Below, in pieces: positions 11,601 through 19,684 of a DNA stretch of 61,103 nucleotides. This DNA comes from Marinobacterium sedimentorum (GTDB lineage: Bacteria; Pseudomonadota; Gammaproteobacteria; Pseudomonadales; Balneatricaceae). The notes beneath the pieces are model-generated. The model made no database searches. It saw nothing but the letters and a program-made list of their open reading frames with translations, and had not been told where the DNA came from. The position numbers were made by a program, and so were the translations under genes. How positions within the stretch are numbered: position 1 is the first letter of the stretch; each line of letters starts with the position of its first letter. The stretch is from NCBI RefSeq assembly GCF_024267675.1, contig NZ_JALDYX010000030.1, positions 1 to 61,103 on the forward strand. The letters are read 5' to 3'.

Positions 11601-12371
11601 ATGCGTAAGAGTATCGTAGCTGGAAACTGGAAGATGAATGGCAACCTGGCAGCGAATGCTGAGCTGGTTAAAGGCCTTCTGAGTACGCGTTCTGGTGGCG
11701 ATAATGTCGACGTGTTGGTCTGCCCGCCCGCAGTATATATACCGCAGGTAGCAGCCTTGCTGCAGGGCAGTGATATTTCCCTGGGTGCGCAGAATGCATC
11801 CGCTTTCGAAAAAGGCGCTTATACCGGCGATCTTTCGCTCTGCATGCTTGCCGAGTTTGGTGTCCAGTACGTTATTCTGGGTCACTCTGAACGCCGCGCA
11901 CTGTTTGGCGAAGATGATGCCCAGGTGGCCGACAAGTTTCACGCTGTCGTGGCCGCCGGCGCTACGCCGATTGTATGTGTCGGCGAAACACTGCAAGAAC
12001 GTCAGGCGGGTCAGACGCTGGAAGTTGTCAGTCGTCAGCTCAGAGCGGTGCTTGAAGTTGCCGATAAGGCAAAGCTGGCGGATGCCGTTGTTGCGTACGA
12101 GCCTGTATGGGCTATTGGGACGGGGCTGACAGCAACACCGGAGCAGGCGCAGGAAGTACATCAGGCGCTACGCGCACTGATTGCCGAGTACGACGCCGCG
12201 GCGGCGCTTAAGGTGAGAATTTTGTACGGTGGCAGCGTGACTGCTGATAGCGCGGCGCAATTGTTTGAAAAGCCCGATATCGATGGTGGTCTGGTAGGTG
12301 GAGCCTCTCTGAAGGCAAAAGATTTTCTTGCGATCTGCAGTGCAGCTGCAGGCGCATCGGCAAATGGTTGA
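11601..12371 (+). CDS. tpiA: Triosephosphate isomerase
   Basis: Interconverts dihydroxyacetone phosphate and glyceraldehyde-3-phosphate. The ATG at 11601 is preceded by GAGAGGGG and gives MRKSIVAGNWKMNG, the family N-terminus, so the longer upstream frame is not used. 256 residues. Catalytic residues are Lys11, His95 (LGHSERR) and Glu167 (AYEPVWAIGTG), and the phosphate loop YGGSV is present. secG begins 4 bases after the stop, as in Pseudomonas. Confidence 0.97.
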   Translation: MRKSIVAGNWKMNGNLAANAELVKGLLSTRSGGDNVDVLVCPPAVYIPQVAALLQGSDISLGAQNASAFEKGAYTGDLSLCMLAEFGVQYVILGHSERRALFGEDDAQVADKFHAVVAAGATPIVCVGETLQERQAGQTLEVVSRQLRAVLEVADKAKLADAVVAYEPVWAIGTGLTATPEQAQEVHQALRALIAEYDAAAALKVRILYGGSVTADSAAQLFEKPDIDGGLVGGASLKAKDFLAICSAAAGASANG

Positions 12372-12375
12372 TTAA

Positions 12376-12738
12376 ATGGAAACTCTGGTTCTGGTTGCAC
12401 ACGTGCTGCTCGCCGCTGCGATTATCGCACTGGTTTTGCTGCAGCAGGGTAAAGGTGCAGAAGCAGGCGCTGCCTTTGGTGGTGGTGCTTCCCAGACCGT
12501 ATTTGGCAGCCAGGGAAACAGCAGTTTCCTGGGCCAAATGACCGCAGTAATGGCGGTGGGTCTGTTTATTACCAGTTTTGTTTTGGCCGTGTTCGCTAAG
12601 GACAAGGCCGAAACGGTTGGCGATGCTGGTATTCCAGCGCCGATCGTGATCGAGAGCAGTGCGGCTGAACCGCAACTGCCGGTACTGGAAAGCGCACCTG
12701 AGCCCGCGGCTGATGCCGATGTGCCCAGCGCCGAGTAA
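12376..12738 (+). CDS. secG: Protein-export membrane protein SecG
   Basis: Small subunit of the SecYEG translocon. 120 residues with two transmembrane helices (about 1-22 and 53-74) separated by the conserved LLQQGKGAEAGAAFGGGASQ region and FG(S)QG loop. The C-terminal 40 residues are acidic and Pro/Ala-rich, a variable tail. Only four bases separate it from tpiA and no good ribosome-binding site is seen, so coupling to tpiA translation is likely. Confidence 0.95.
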   Translation: METLVLVAHVLLAAAIIALVLLQQGKGAEAGAAFGGGASQTVFGSQGNSSFLGQMTAVMAVGLFITSFVLAVFAKDKAETVGDAGIPAPIVIESSAAEPQLPVLESAPEPAADADVPSAE

Positions 12739-12754
12739 GTACCAACCTGGTGTT

Positions 12755-12840
12755 GCCCAAGTGGTGGAATTGGTAGACACGCTATCTTGAGGGGGTAGTG
12801 TCCCTAGGACGTGCCGGTTCGAGTCCGGCCTTGGGCACCA
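12755..12840 (+). tRNA. tRNA-Leu (anticodon GAG)
   Basis: 86 nt with encoded CCA. The acceptor GCCCAAG pairs with CTTGGGC. The anticodon stem CTATC/GGTAG holds the loop TTGAGGG, so the anticodon is GAG, reading CUC and CUU. A long variable arm (class II) and the T-loop GGTTCGAGTCC are present. The secG-tRNA-Leu-tRNA-fMet-rimP order is as in Pseudomonas. Confidence 0.97.
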
Positions 12841-12886
12841 TATTGAAAGAAAGACAGGAAGTGTGTAATATAACGCTCCTGTTTGT

Positions 12887-12963
<77 letters not shown>

Positions 12964-12980
12964 CCTTATTCGTGTATCTT

Positions 12981-13010
12981 CGAAAAGGCCCCTCTTTAGG
13001 GGCTTTTTCG
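12981..13010 (+). terminator. Terminator after tRNA-fMet
   Basis: GCCCCT pairs with AGGGGC around CTTT, extended by flanking CGAAAAG and TTTTTCG with one G-U pair, and followed by a T-tract. It begins 17 bases past the tRNA. Confidence 0.85.
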
Positions 13011-13043
13011 TAGGTAAATCAAGGCATTGGTGCCGCGATCAAT

Positions 13044-13070
13044 AATGGGTCCAACAGAGACCCATTTTTT
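13044..13070 (+). terminator. Second terminator, ahead of rimP
   Basis: AATGGGTC pairs with GACCCATT around a 7-nt loop and runs into four further T. It lies 34 bases after the first terminator and 44 bases before the rimP GTG. A tandem pair between metY and rimP suggests regulated read-through into the rimP-nusA-infB operon. Confidence 0.8.
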
Positions 13071-13114
13071 GTTTCCGGCGTCCGAATCGGTGCTTGCCAA
13101 CAAGAGGTTTGCCG

Positions 13115-13570
13115 GTGTCAGCAAAGCTGAAATTGCTACATGAATTGATTGAACCGGGCGTTGTATCGCTTGGATTCGAGCTGTGGGGCATCGAATATCT
13201 TGCCCACGGTGTTCACAGTGTACTGCGTGTCTACATTGATGCTGAAAACGGCATTACCGTTGATGACTGCGCCAAAGTGAGTCATCAGATCAGCGGTGTG
13301 CTGGATGTTGAAGAGCCTATCAGCGGCCAGTACAACCTGGAAGTTTCATCCCCCGGGCTGGACCGTCCCCTGTTCACGCTTGAACAGTTTGTCGCCTTTA
13401 CAGGCCACAAGGTTGAGATACGCCTGAGAGTGCCGTTTGAAGGGCGGCGCAAGTTCAAGGGGCTGCTTAACGGCGTCGAAGGTGACGAAGTCCTGGTGGT
13501 CGTAGATAAAGAAGAATATCTGTTGCCGATCGATTCCATCGATCGTGCGAACGTAGTTCCGCAGTTCTAA
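13115..13570 (+). CDS. rimP: Ribosome maturation factor RimP
   Basis: RimP assists late 30S assembly. The GTG at 13115 gives VSAKLKLLHELIEP, matches homologues and has AGAGG 7 bases upstream; the longer frame adds seven unconserved residues. 151 residues. Conserved blocks include HSVLRVYIDAENGITVDDC, EVSSPGLDRPLF and EEYLLPIDSIDRANVVP. First gene of the rimP-nusA-infB-rbfA-truB operon. Confidence 0.95.
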   Translation: MSAKLKLLHELIEPGVVSLGFELWGIEYLAHGVHSVLRVYIDAENGITVDDCAKVSHQISGVLDVEEPISGQYNLEVSSPGLDRPLFTLEQFVAFTGHKVEIRLRVPFEGRRKFKGLLNGVEGDEVLVVVDKEEYLLPIDSIDRANVVPQF

Positions 13571-13600
13571 GGAACGCGAAGGATTGAGCGAGGCAGTGGC

Positions 13601-15106
13601 ATGAATAAAGAGATTCTACTGGTAGCAGAAGCAGTTTCGAACGAAAAGGATGTGCCCAAACAGGTCATATACGAAGCGATCGAACTGGCACTGGCAACAG
13701 CGACCAAAAAACGCTACGACGAAGAGGCTGAAATCCGGGTTGAGATCGACCGGGTAACCGGCGATTACGATACTTTCCGTCGCTGGCTGGTTGTAAGCAA
13801 TGAAGGTGTAGCGGCGCTCGGTACTGAGCTTACGCTGCAGGAAGCGCACGAGCTGGATATTAACCTCCAGCCGGGCGATCTCTATGAGGAGGCCGTTGAA
13901 TCCGTCAAGTTTGGTCGCATTGCCGCCCAGACTGCCAAGCAGGTTATCGTACAGAAGGTACGTGAAGCCGAGCGGGCCAAGGTCGTCGCCATGTATCAGG
14001 ATCGCGTGGGCGAACTGATCTCCGGCAGCGTCAAGAAGGTGACACGTGACAATGTTATCGTCGATCTGGGCAACAACGCCGAAGCTCTGCTGCCGCGCGA
14101 ATTCCTCATCGGTCGGGAAACCTTCCGCATGGGCGATCGCGTACGCGCCATTTTGCATGAAGTTCGTGCCGAAGGTCGTGGCCCTCAGTTGGTGCTGAGT
14201 CGTTCCTGTGCAGCCATGCTGATTGAACTGTTCCGCATCGAAGTGCCGGAAATCGCCGAAGAAGTGCTCGAAATCCGGGCCGCTGCACGTGATCCGGGTT
14301 CGCGCGCCAAGATCGCTGTTAAAACCAACGATGGCCGCATTGATCCGGTGGGCGCCTGTGTCGGCATGCGGGGTGCACGTGTTCAGGCTGTGTCCAACGA
14401 GCTCAATGGCGAGCGTGTCGATATTATTTTGTGGGATGACAATCCCGCGCAGCTGGTTATCAATGCCATGTCGCCGGCGGAAGTTGCGTCTATCGTCATT
14501 GACGAAGAAACGCATTCCATGGATGTGGCCGTCGCGCAGGAAATTCTTGCGATGGCCATCGGCCGCGGTGGCCAGAACGTGCGTCTGGCCAGCGAGCTGA
14601 CCGGATGGACGCTGAACGTGATGACCGAAGAAGCGGCGGCTGAAAAGCAGGAATCGGAACTCGGTTCGATCATGGAAATCTTCACCCGATACCTGGATGT
14701 CGATGAAGATATGGCCGAAGTACTGGTCGCCGAAGGCTTTACGTCGCTTGAAGAAGTGGCGTATGTGCCGGTTGATGAAATGCTTGAGATTGATGGCTTT
14801 GATGAGGACATGGTTGAAGAACTGCGTTCGCGAGCCAAGGATGCCCTGCTGAACCTGGCGATTGCCAGTGAAGAGGTGCTTGAGAACGCAGAGCCTGCGG
14901 CGGATTTGCTGGAAATGGAAGGTATGGATCGTCATACCGCCTTCCTGCTGGCAGCCAAGGGTGTGATCACGATGGAAGACCTGGCAGAACAGGCCGTCGA
15001 AGATCTGCTGGATGTTGAAGGCATCGATGAAGAAAAAGCCGCAGTACTGATCATGACCGCCCGGGCTCCCTGGTTTGCGGACGATGAGTCTGGGTCAACG
15101 GATTAG
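13601..15106 (+). CDS. nusA: Transcription termination/antitermination factor NusA
   Basis: NusA binds RNA polymerase and controls pausing, termination and antitermination. 501 residues: N-terminal polymerase-binding domain (about 1-130), S1 domain (about 135-200), two KH domains (about 205-345, with VGACVGMRGARVQAV and AIGRGGQNVRLAS), and two C-terminal helix-hairpin-helix repeats as in other gammaproteobacteria. The E. coli protein has 495 residues. NusA is known to repress its own operon in E. coli; the tandem terminators upstream would fit that. Confidence 0.97.
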   Translation: MNKEILLVAEAVSNEKDVPKQVIYEAIELALATATKKRYDEEAEIRVEIDRVTGDYDTFRRWLVVSNEGVAALGTELTLQEAHELDINLQPGDLYEEAVESVKFGRIAAQTAKQVIVQKVREAERAKVVAMYQDRVGELISGSVKKVTRDNVIVDLGNNAEALLPREFLIGRETFRMGDRVRAILHEVRAEGRGPQLVLSRSCAAMLIELFRIEVPEIAEEVLEIRAAARDPGSRAKIAVKTNDGRIDPVGACVGMRGARVQAVSNELNGERVDIILWDDNPAQLVINAMSPAEVASIVIDEETHSMDVAVAQEILAMAIGRGGQNVRLASELTGWTLNVMTEEAAAEKQESELGSIMEIFTRYLDVDEDMAEVLVAEGFTSLEEVAYVPVDEMLEIDGFDEDMVEELRSRAKDALLNLAIASEEVLENAEPAADLLEMEGMDRHTAFLLAAKGVITMEDLAEQAVEDLLDVEGIDEEKAAVLIMTARAPWFADDESGSTD

Positions 15107-15120
15107 GAGAGAAAACCAAT

Positions 15121-17640
15121 ATGGCAGAAGTAACAGTACAGCAACTTGCCGATGTGGTTGGTGTTTCCGTCGAACGTTTGCTTAAGCAAATGCAGGAAGC
15201 AGGTATCAACGGTAAGGCCGATGGCTCCAAGGTCACCGAAGGCGAGCGCCAGGATCTACTGACTTACCTGAAGCGTAGCCACGGTGAAACCACGGATTCC
15301 GGTGAACCGAAGAAAATCACACTCAAGCGCAAGACTACGTCGCAGCTGAAAGTCTCCGGTGCCTCCGGCAAGAAGAAGACGATCAACATCGAAGTGCGCA
15401 AAAAGCGCACCTACGTCAAGCGTGCCGACGCTGAAGGCGAAGCGGCTCCGGCTGAACAGGTAGCAGAGCAGCAGACGAGCGCCGCCGTTGAGCAGGCCGC
15501 AGCGCCTGCACAGGCAGCTCCGGTCGTCGCTCAGCCTGTCGCTGCCGCCTCCGCTGCCGCCTCCGCACCGGCCGTGATCGACACTAAATCGGTCAAGGCT
15601 GTTGAAGGCGAAGAACAGCTGGCACCGCCGGCATCCAAGGCAGATCCCCGTGAAGAGGCTCTGCGCAAGGAGAAGAAAAAGCAGCAGCAGCTGGCGCGCC
15701 GCACAACTACGGATGACAAGAAACCGTCCCGTGGTGCCAAGTCTGCCCGCGGCCCGAGCCGTGGCTTCGGTGGCGATGACCGTGACGGTCGTCGTGGTGG
15801 CAAGCTGAGCCGTGGTCCCGGCAAGGGACGTGCACGCGGCGGCAAGCCGAACGTACATGGCTTCAAAGAGCCCCAGGCACCTCAAGTGCATGAGGTTCAG
15901 CTGCCCGAAAGTCTGACGGTGGCGGAACTGGCCAAGAAGATGTCGGTCAAGGCGGCCGAGGTCATCAAGGTGATGTTCAAGATGGGCGCCATGGCGACCA
16001 TCAACCAGGTCATTGACCAGGATACAGCGACGCTGATCGTGGAAGAGATGGGTCACGTTGCCAAGCCGATGCAGGAAAATGCTGTTGAATCGGCGCTGAT
16101 GGAAACCATCCAGCAGCAGCAGGGCGAAACCCAGGGCCGCGCGCCGGTCGTGACCGTTATGGGTCACGTTGACCACGGTAAAACGTCTCTGCTCGATTAC
16201 ATTCGTACCACCAAGGTGGCTGCGGGCGAGTCCGGTGGCATTACCCAGCATATCGGTGCTTACCACGTCGAAACCGACAACGGCATGATCACCTTCCTGG
16301 ATACCCCGGGACACGCGGCCTTTACCGCCATGCGTGCCCGTGGTGCCAAGCTGACTGACATCGTTATCCTGGTTGTGGCCGCCGATGACGGTGTGATGCC
16401 GCAGACCGAAGAGGCTGTACAGCACGCGAAAGCGGCTGGCGTGCCCCTGGTCGTGGCCGTCAACAAGGTTGATAAGGAAGACGCCGATCCGGATCGTGTC
16501 AAAAACGAACTGGCCCAGCGCGATGTTATCCCGGAAGACTGGGGCGGCGAAGTTCAGTTCGTCAACGTGTCGGCCAAGACAGGCGAAGGTATCGACAAAC
16601 TGCTCGAAGCCATCCTGCTGCAGGCTGAAGTACTGGAACTGAACGCGGTACCTGAAGCTCCGGCTCAGGGTGTTGTGGTCGAGTCCCGTCTGGACAAGGG
16701 TCGCGGTTCGGTTTCCACCGTGCTGGTTCAGAATGGCACGCTGCGCAAGGGCGACATTGTCCTGGCGGGTCTGCACTATGGCCGTATTCGTGCCATGCGT
16801 GATGAAAGCGGCAAAGACATTGAAGAAGCAGGTCCGTCCATTCCGGTGGAAATCCTGGGTCTCGATGGCACGCCGGGTGCCGGTGATGACTTTGCAGCCG
16901 TCAGCAGCGAGAAGAAAGCGCGTGAAGTGGCTCTGTTCCGTCAGGGCAAGTACCGCGAGATCAAGCTGGCGCGTCAGCAGGCTTCCAAGCTGGAAAACCT
17001 GTTTGCCAACATGCAGGCCGGCGATGTGAAATCGCTGAATATCGTCCTCAAAGCGGACGTGCGCGGATCCCTCGAAGCCCTGTCCCAGGCGCTGGAAGAA
17101 CTGTCCACCGACGAAGTGAAGGTCAATATTGTTGCCGGCGGTGTCGGTGGTATCTCCGAGACCGAGGCAAACCTTGCCGTGGCATCGAGCGCCCTGATCA
17201 TCGGCTTCAACGTGCGTGCTGACAACCAGGCCAAGGCCATTGTCGAACGTGAAGGTCTGGAGCTGCGCTACTACAGCGTTATCTACGACATCATTGATGA
17301 CGTCAAACAGGCCATGACCGGCTTGCTGTCGCCGGAGTTCCGCGAGCAGATCGTGGGCATCGCCGAAGTACGCGACGTCTTCCGTTCACCCAAGCTTGGC
17401 CTGGTGGCGGGCTGCATGGTGACCGAAGGCACAGTGCATCGCAACAAGCGTATCCGCGTGCTGCGTGATAACGTCGTGGTCTACGAGGGTGAGCTTGAGT
17501 CGCTGCGTCGCTTCAAGGATGTCGTGCAGGAAGTTCGTCAGGGCATGGAATGCGGCATCGGCGTCAAGAACTACAATGACGTCAAGGTCGGAGACCAGAT
17601 CGAAGTCTTCGATACCATTGAAGTTCAGCGGACACTCTAA
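15121..17640 (+). CDS. infB: Translation initiation factor IF-2
   Basis: GTPase that places initiator tRNA on the 30S subunit. 839 residues. An N-terminal IF2-N domain (about 1-50) is followed by a Lys/Ala/Arg-rich low-complexity linker (about 60-250) and a second IF2-N-like region. The G domain has GHVDHGKT (348-355), DTPGH (394-398) and NKVD (448-451); domains II to IV follow, the last binding fMet-tRNA. ATG with GGAGAG upstream, 14 bases after nusA. Confidence 0.98.
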   Translation: MAEVTVQQLADVVGVSVERLLKQMQEAGINGKADGSKVTEGERQDLLTYLKRSHGETTDSGEPKKITLKRKTTSQLKVSGASGKKKTINIEVRKKRTYVKRADAEGEAAPAEQVAEQQTSAAVEQAAAPAQAAPVVAQPVAAASAAASAPAVIDTKSVKAVEGEEQLAPPASKADPREEALRKEKKKQQQLARRTTTDDKKPSRGAKSARGPSRGFGGDDRDGRRGGKLSRGPGKGRARGGKPNVHGFKEPQAPQVHEVQLPESLTVAELAKKMSVKAAEVIKVMFKMGAMATINQVIDQDTATLIVEEMGHVAKPMQENAVESALMETIQQQQGETQGRAPVVTVMGHVDHGKTSLLDYIRTTKVAAGESGGITQHIGAYHVETDNGMITFLDTPGHAAFTAMRARGAKLTDIVILVVAADDGVMPQTEEAVQHAKAAGVPLVVAVNKVDKEDADPDRVKNELAQRDVIPEDWGGEVQFVNVSAKTGEGIDKLLEAILLQAEVLELNAVPEAPAQGVVVESRLDKGRGSVSTVLVQNGTLRKGDIVLAGLHYGRIRAMRDESGKDIEEAGPSIPVEILGLDGTPGAGDDFAAVSSEKKAREVALFRQGKYREIKLARQQASKLENLFANMQAGDVKSLNIVLKADVRGSLEALSQALEELSTDEVKVNIVAGGVGGISETEANLAVASSALIIGFNVRADNQAKAIVEREGLELRYYSVIYDIIDDVKQAMTGLLSPEFREQIVGIAEVRDVFRSPKLGLVAGCMVTEGTVHRNKRIRVLRDNVVVYEGELESLRRFKDVVQEVRQGMECGIGVKNYNDVKVGDQIEVFDTIEVQRTL

Positions 17641-17645
17641 ACGCC

Positions 17646-18065
17646 ATGGCACGAGAATTTACTCGAACTCAGCGGGTAGCGGACCAGATCCAGAAGGATC
17701 TGGCCCAGCTGATCCAGCGGCAGATCAAGGATCCGCGCGTAGGCATGGTTACCGTCAGTTATGTGAAGGTAGCCAAGGACCTCGGTTATGCCGACGTCTA
17801 TGTCACCGTCATGCCGTTTGGCGCCCAGACCGATGAAGAGCAGACAGTGAAGGAATCACTGTCTGTCCTCAACAAGGCTGCGGGCTTTCTGCGACACGAG
17901 CTGGCGCGCGGCATCAAGCTGCGCGTCATGCCGCAACTGCGCTTTCACTTCGACGAATCTGTCGACCGTGGCCGCCGTCTGCACAGCCTGATTACTCAGG
18001 TGAATCAGCCGGAGCCGGGTTCAGAGCCGGCCGATGATTCTGCGGACAAGGCGGACGAGGAATAA
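17646..18065 (+). CDS. rbfA: 30S ribosome-binding factor RbfA
   Basis: KH-fold protein needed for maturation of the 16S rRNA 5' end and for cold adaptation. 139 residues. Conserved segments are RVADQIQKDLAQLIQRQIKDPR near the N-terminus, VTVSYVKVAKDLGYADVYV in the core and RFHFDESVDRG near the end, followed by an acidic tail. It starts 5 bases after infB and ends 3 bases before truB, within one operon. Confidence 0.96.
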   Translation: MAREFTRTQRVADQIQKDLAQLIQRQIKDPRVGMVTVSYVKVAKDLGYADVYVTVMPFGAQTDEEQTVKESLSVLNKAAGFLRHELARGIKLRVMPQLRFHFDESVDRGRRLHSLITQVNQPEPGSEPADDSADKADEE

Positions 18066-18068
18066 GGC

Positions 18069-19022
18069 ATGACCGAGGGCAGAAAACGCCGCGGTCGGGC
18101 GCTGGACGGCATTCTATTGCTGGACAAGCCTGCCGGGATAACCTCCAATGGCGTACTGCAGCGGGTCAAGCGCCTGTATGGCGCGGCCAAGGCCGGTCAT
18201 ACCGGTGCGCTGGATCCACTGGCAACCGGCATGCTGCCGATTGCATTCGGTGAAGCCACCAAGTTTTCCCAGTTCCTGCTGGATGCCGACAAACGCTATC
18301 TGACAACGGCCAAGCTGGGTATCCGCACGGATTCCAGTGATGCCGATGGCGAGGTGGTGGAAACCCGTGTGGTGCCGGCGCTGGATGAAGCGCGGATTCT
18401 GGCACTGCTGGATGAGCACTTCTCGGGTGAAATCGAGCAGGTGCCCTCTATGTTTTCGGCACTGAAGCACAACGGTCAGCCGCTCTACAAGCTGGCGCGC
18501 AAGGGCATTCAGGTTGAAGTCAAACCGCGGCGAGTCACCATTTTCCACTGTCATCTGACCGCCTTGCGCGAGGACGAAATCGAGTTGGATATCCGTTGCT
18601 CCAAGGGCACCTATATCCGCTCCATCGTGGAAGACCTTGGCTTGCTGCTGGGCTGTGGTGCCCATGTGAAACAGCTGCGCCGCCTCGATGCGGGGCCCTA
18701 CAAGGCCGAGCAGATGATCACCCTTGATGCCCTGCAGGACATGGCCACTGAACAGCCGCAGGATGACGGGGAAAAGGGCATACAAGCCAGGCTTGATGCG
18801 CTATTATTGCCGGTCACCAGCGCCCTGGAGGATATTCCTTCCCTGACGCTGGATGGCGCACAGACGCAGCGTATCCTTATGGGGCAGCGTCTGGCATTGC
18901 CGGAGCAGGCTCCGGCAGAGCTGATAAAACTGATTGCAGGCGAAACCGGAGTCTTTCTGGGGATCGCCGAAATATCGGATGATCGCGTTCTTCGCCCCCG
19001 CCGCTTGCTGGCGACGGGCTGA
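18069..19022 (+). CDS. truB: tRNA pseudouridine-55 synthase
   Basis: Makes pseudouridine 55 in the T-loop of tRNAs. 317 residues. The catalytic Asp49 lies in GHTGALDPLATGML, other conserved motifs are VPSMFSALKHNGQPLYKLAR and CSKGTYIRSIVEDLG, and a C-terminal PUA-like domain follows. Lies between rbfA and rpsO as in E. coli and Pseudomonas. Confidence 0.97.
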   Translation: MTEGRKRRGRALDGILLLDKPAGITSNGVLQRVKRLYGAAKAGHTGALDPLATGMLPIAFGEATKFSQFLLDADKRYLTTAKLGIRTDSSDADGEVVETRVVPALDEARILALLDEHFSGEIEQVPSMFSALKHNGQPLYKLARKGIQVEVKPRRVTIFHCHLTALREDEIELDIRCSKGTYIRSIVEDLGLLLGCGAHVKQLRRLDAGPYKAEQMITLDALQDMATEQPQDDGEKGIQARLDALLLPVTSALEDIPSLTLDGAQTQRILMGQRLALPEQAPAELIKLIAGETGVFLGIAEISDDRVLRPRRLLATG

Positions 19023-19163
19023 AACGGTTATCGATAGCCCGGGTTGTCGCTCCCTGAGTGGCGGGCATGATGATTGGCGTTGTACTGATAATATGCTCGG
19101 TGCATCGTTTCTTCCTAACAGGCGGCACTAGCCGCACGCATATTAATATTGGAGCTGGATACA

Positions 19164-19433
19164 ATGGCATTAGCTGTAGAGAAAAAAGCAGAGATCGTTA
19201 AAGACTTCGCCCGCGGTGAAGGCGATACCGGTTCTCCTGAAGTTCAGGTTGCCCTGTTGTCTTTCAACATTCAGGGTCTGCAGGATCACTTCAAAGAGCA
19301 CAAGCACGATCACCACTCCCGTCGTGGTCTGATTCGCATGGTAAACCAGCGTCGCAAGCTGCTGGATTACCTGAAGAGGAAAGATGCTGATCGCTACCTG
19401 AAGCTGATCGCGCGCCTGGGTCTGCGCCGCTAA
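19164..19433 (+). CDS. rpsO: 30S ribosomal protein S15
   Basis: Binds the central domain of 16S rRNA early in 30S assembly. 89 residues from the ATG at 19164, which has GGAG 9 bases upstream; an in-frame upstream start would add five unconserved residues. The C-terminal LDYLKRKDADRY and LGLRR are hallmark S15 sequence. E. coli rpsO is autoregulated through a pseudoknot at its translation start; whether that fold forms here cannot be judged by eye. Confidence 0.97.
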   Translation: MALAVEKKAEIVKDFARGEGDTGSPEVQVALLSFNIQGLQDHFKEHKHDHHSRRGLIRMVNQRRKLLDYLKRKDADRYLKLIARLGLRR

Positions 19434-19446
19434 GTTGATGTTACCG

Positions 19447-19475
19447 GGGCCATACAATGTATGGCCCTAGTTTTA
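19447..19475 (+). terminator. rpsO terminator
   Basis: GGGCCATACA pairs with TGTATGGCCC as a perfect 10-bp inverted repeat, followed by TAGTTTT. It begins 13 bases after the rpsO stop. The T-tract is interrupted, so partial read-through into pnp is plausible, as in E. coli rpsO-pnp. Confidence 0.75.
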
Positions 19476-19574
19476 TCCGGGGAATGAAACAGGCTCCCGG
19501 GTAAAGATTCAAACAGCCTGCTGTTTGGGCTGAGATAAACGCCCTGTCATCATTCCACGCTATTCATCCCGCCC

Positions 19575-19613
19575 GTACTCAATTGCGCTTTGGTGCAGAG
19601 TGCAACTGAGTAC
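19575..19613 (+). promoter_or_regulatory. Stem-loop in the pnp leader, candidate RNase III target
   Basis: GTACTCAATTGC and GCAACTGAGTAC form a 12-bp stem with one mismatch around a 15-nt loop, ending 71 bases before the pnp start codon. In E. coli a pnp leader hairpin is cut by RNase III and PNPase then represses its own mRNA. The position fits, but the stem is shorter than in E. coli, so this is inference. Confidence 0.5.
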
Positions 19614-19684
19614 TGGCTTTCAATGAAGGACTGAATGCGACGGTGTGGTACAGGGGACGATTCTTCGAACACATGAGGTAATCT

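Noticed and set aside
15256..16776. 506-codon reverse frame inside infB
   Set aside because: Antisense to IF-2 with all G motifs intact; no recognisable protein.
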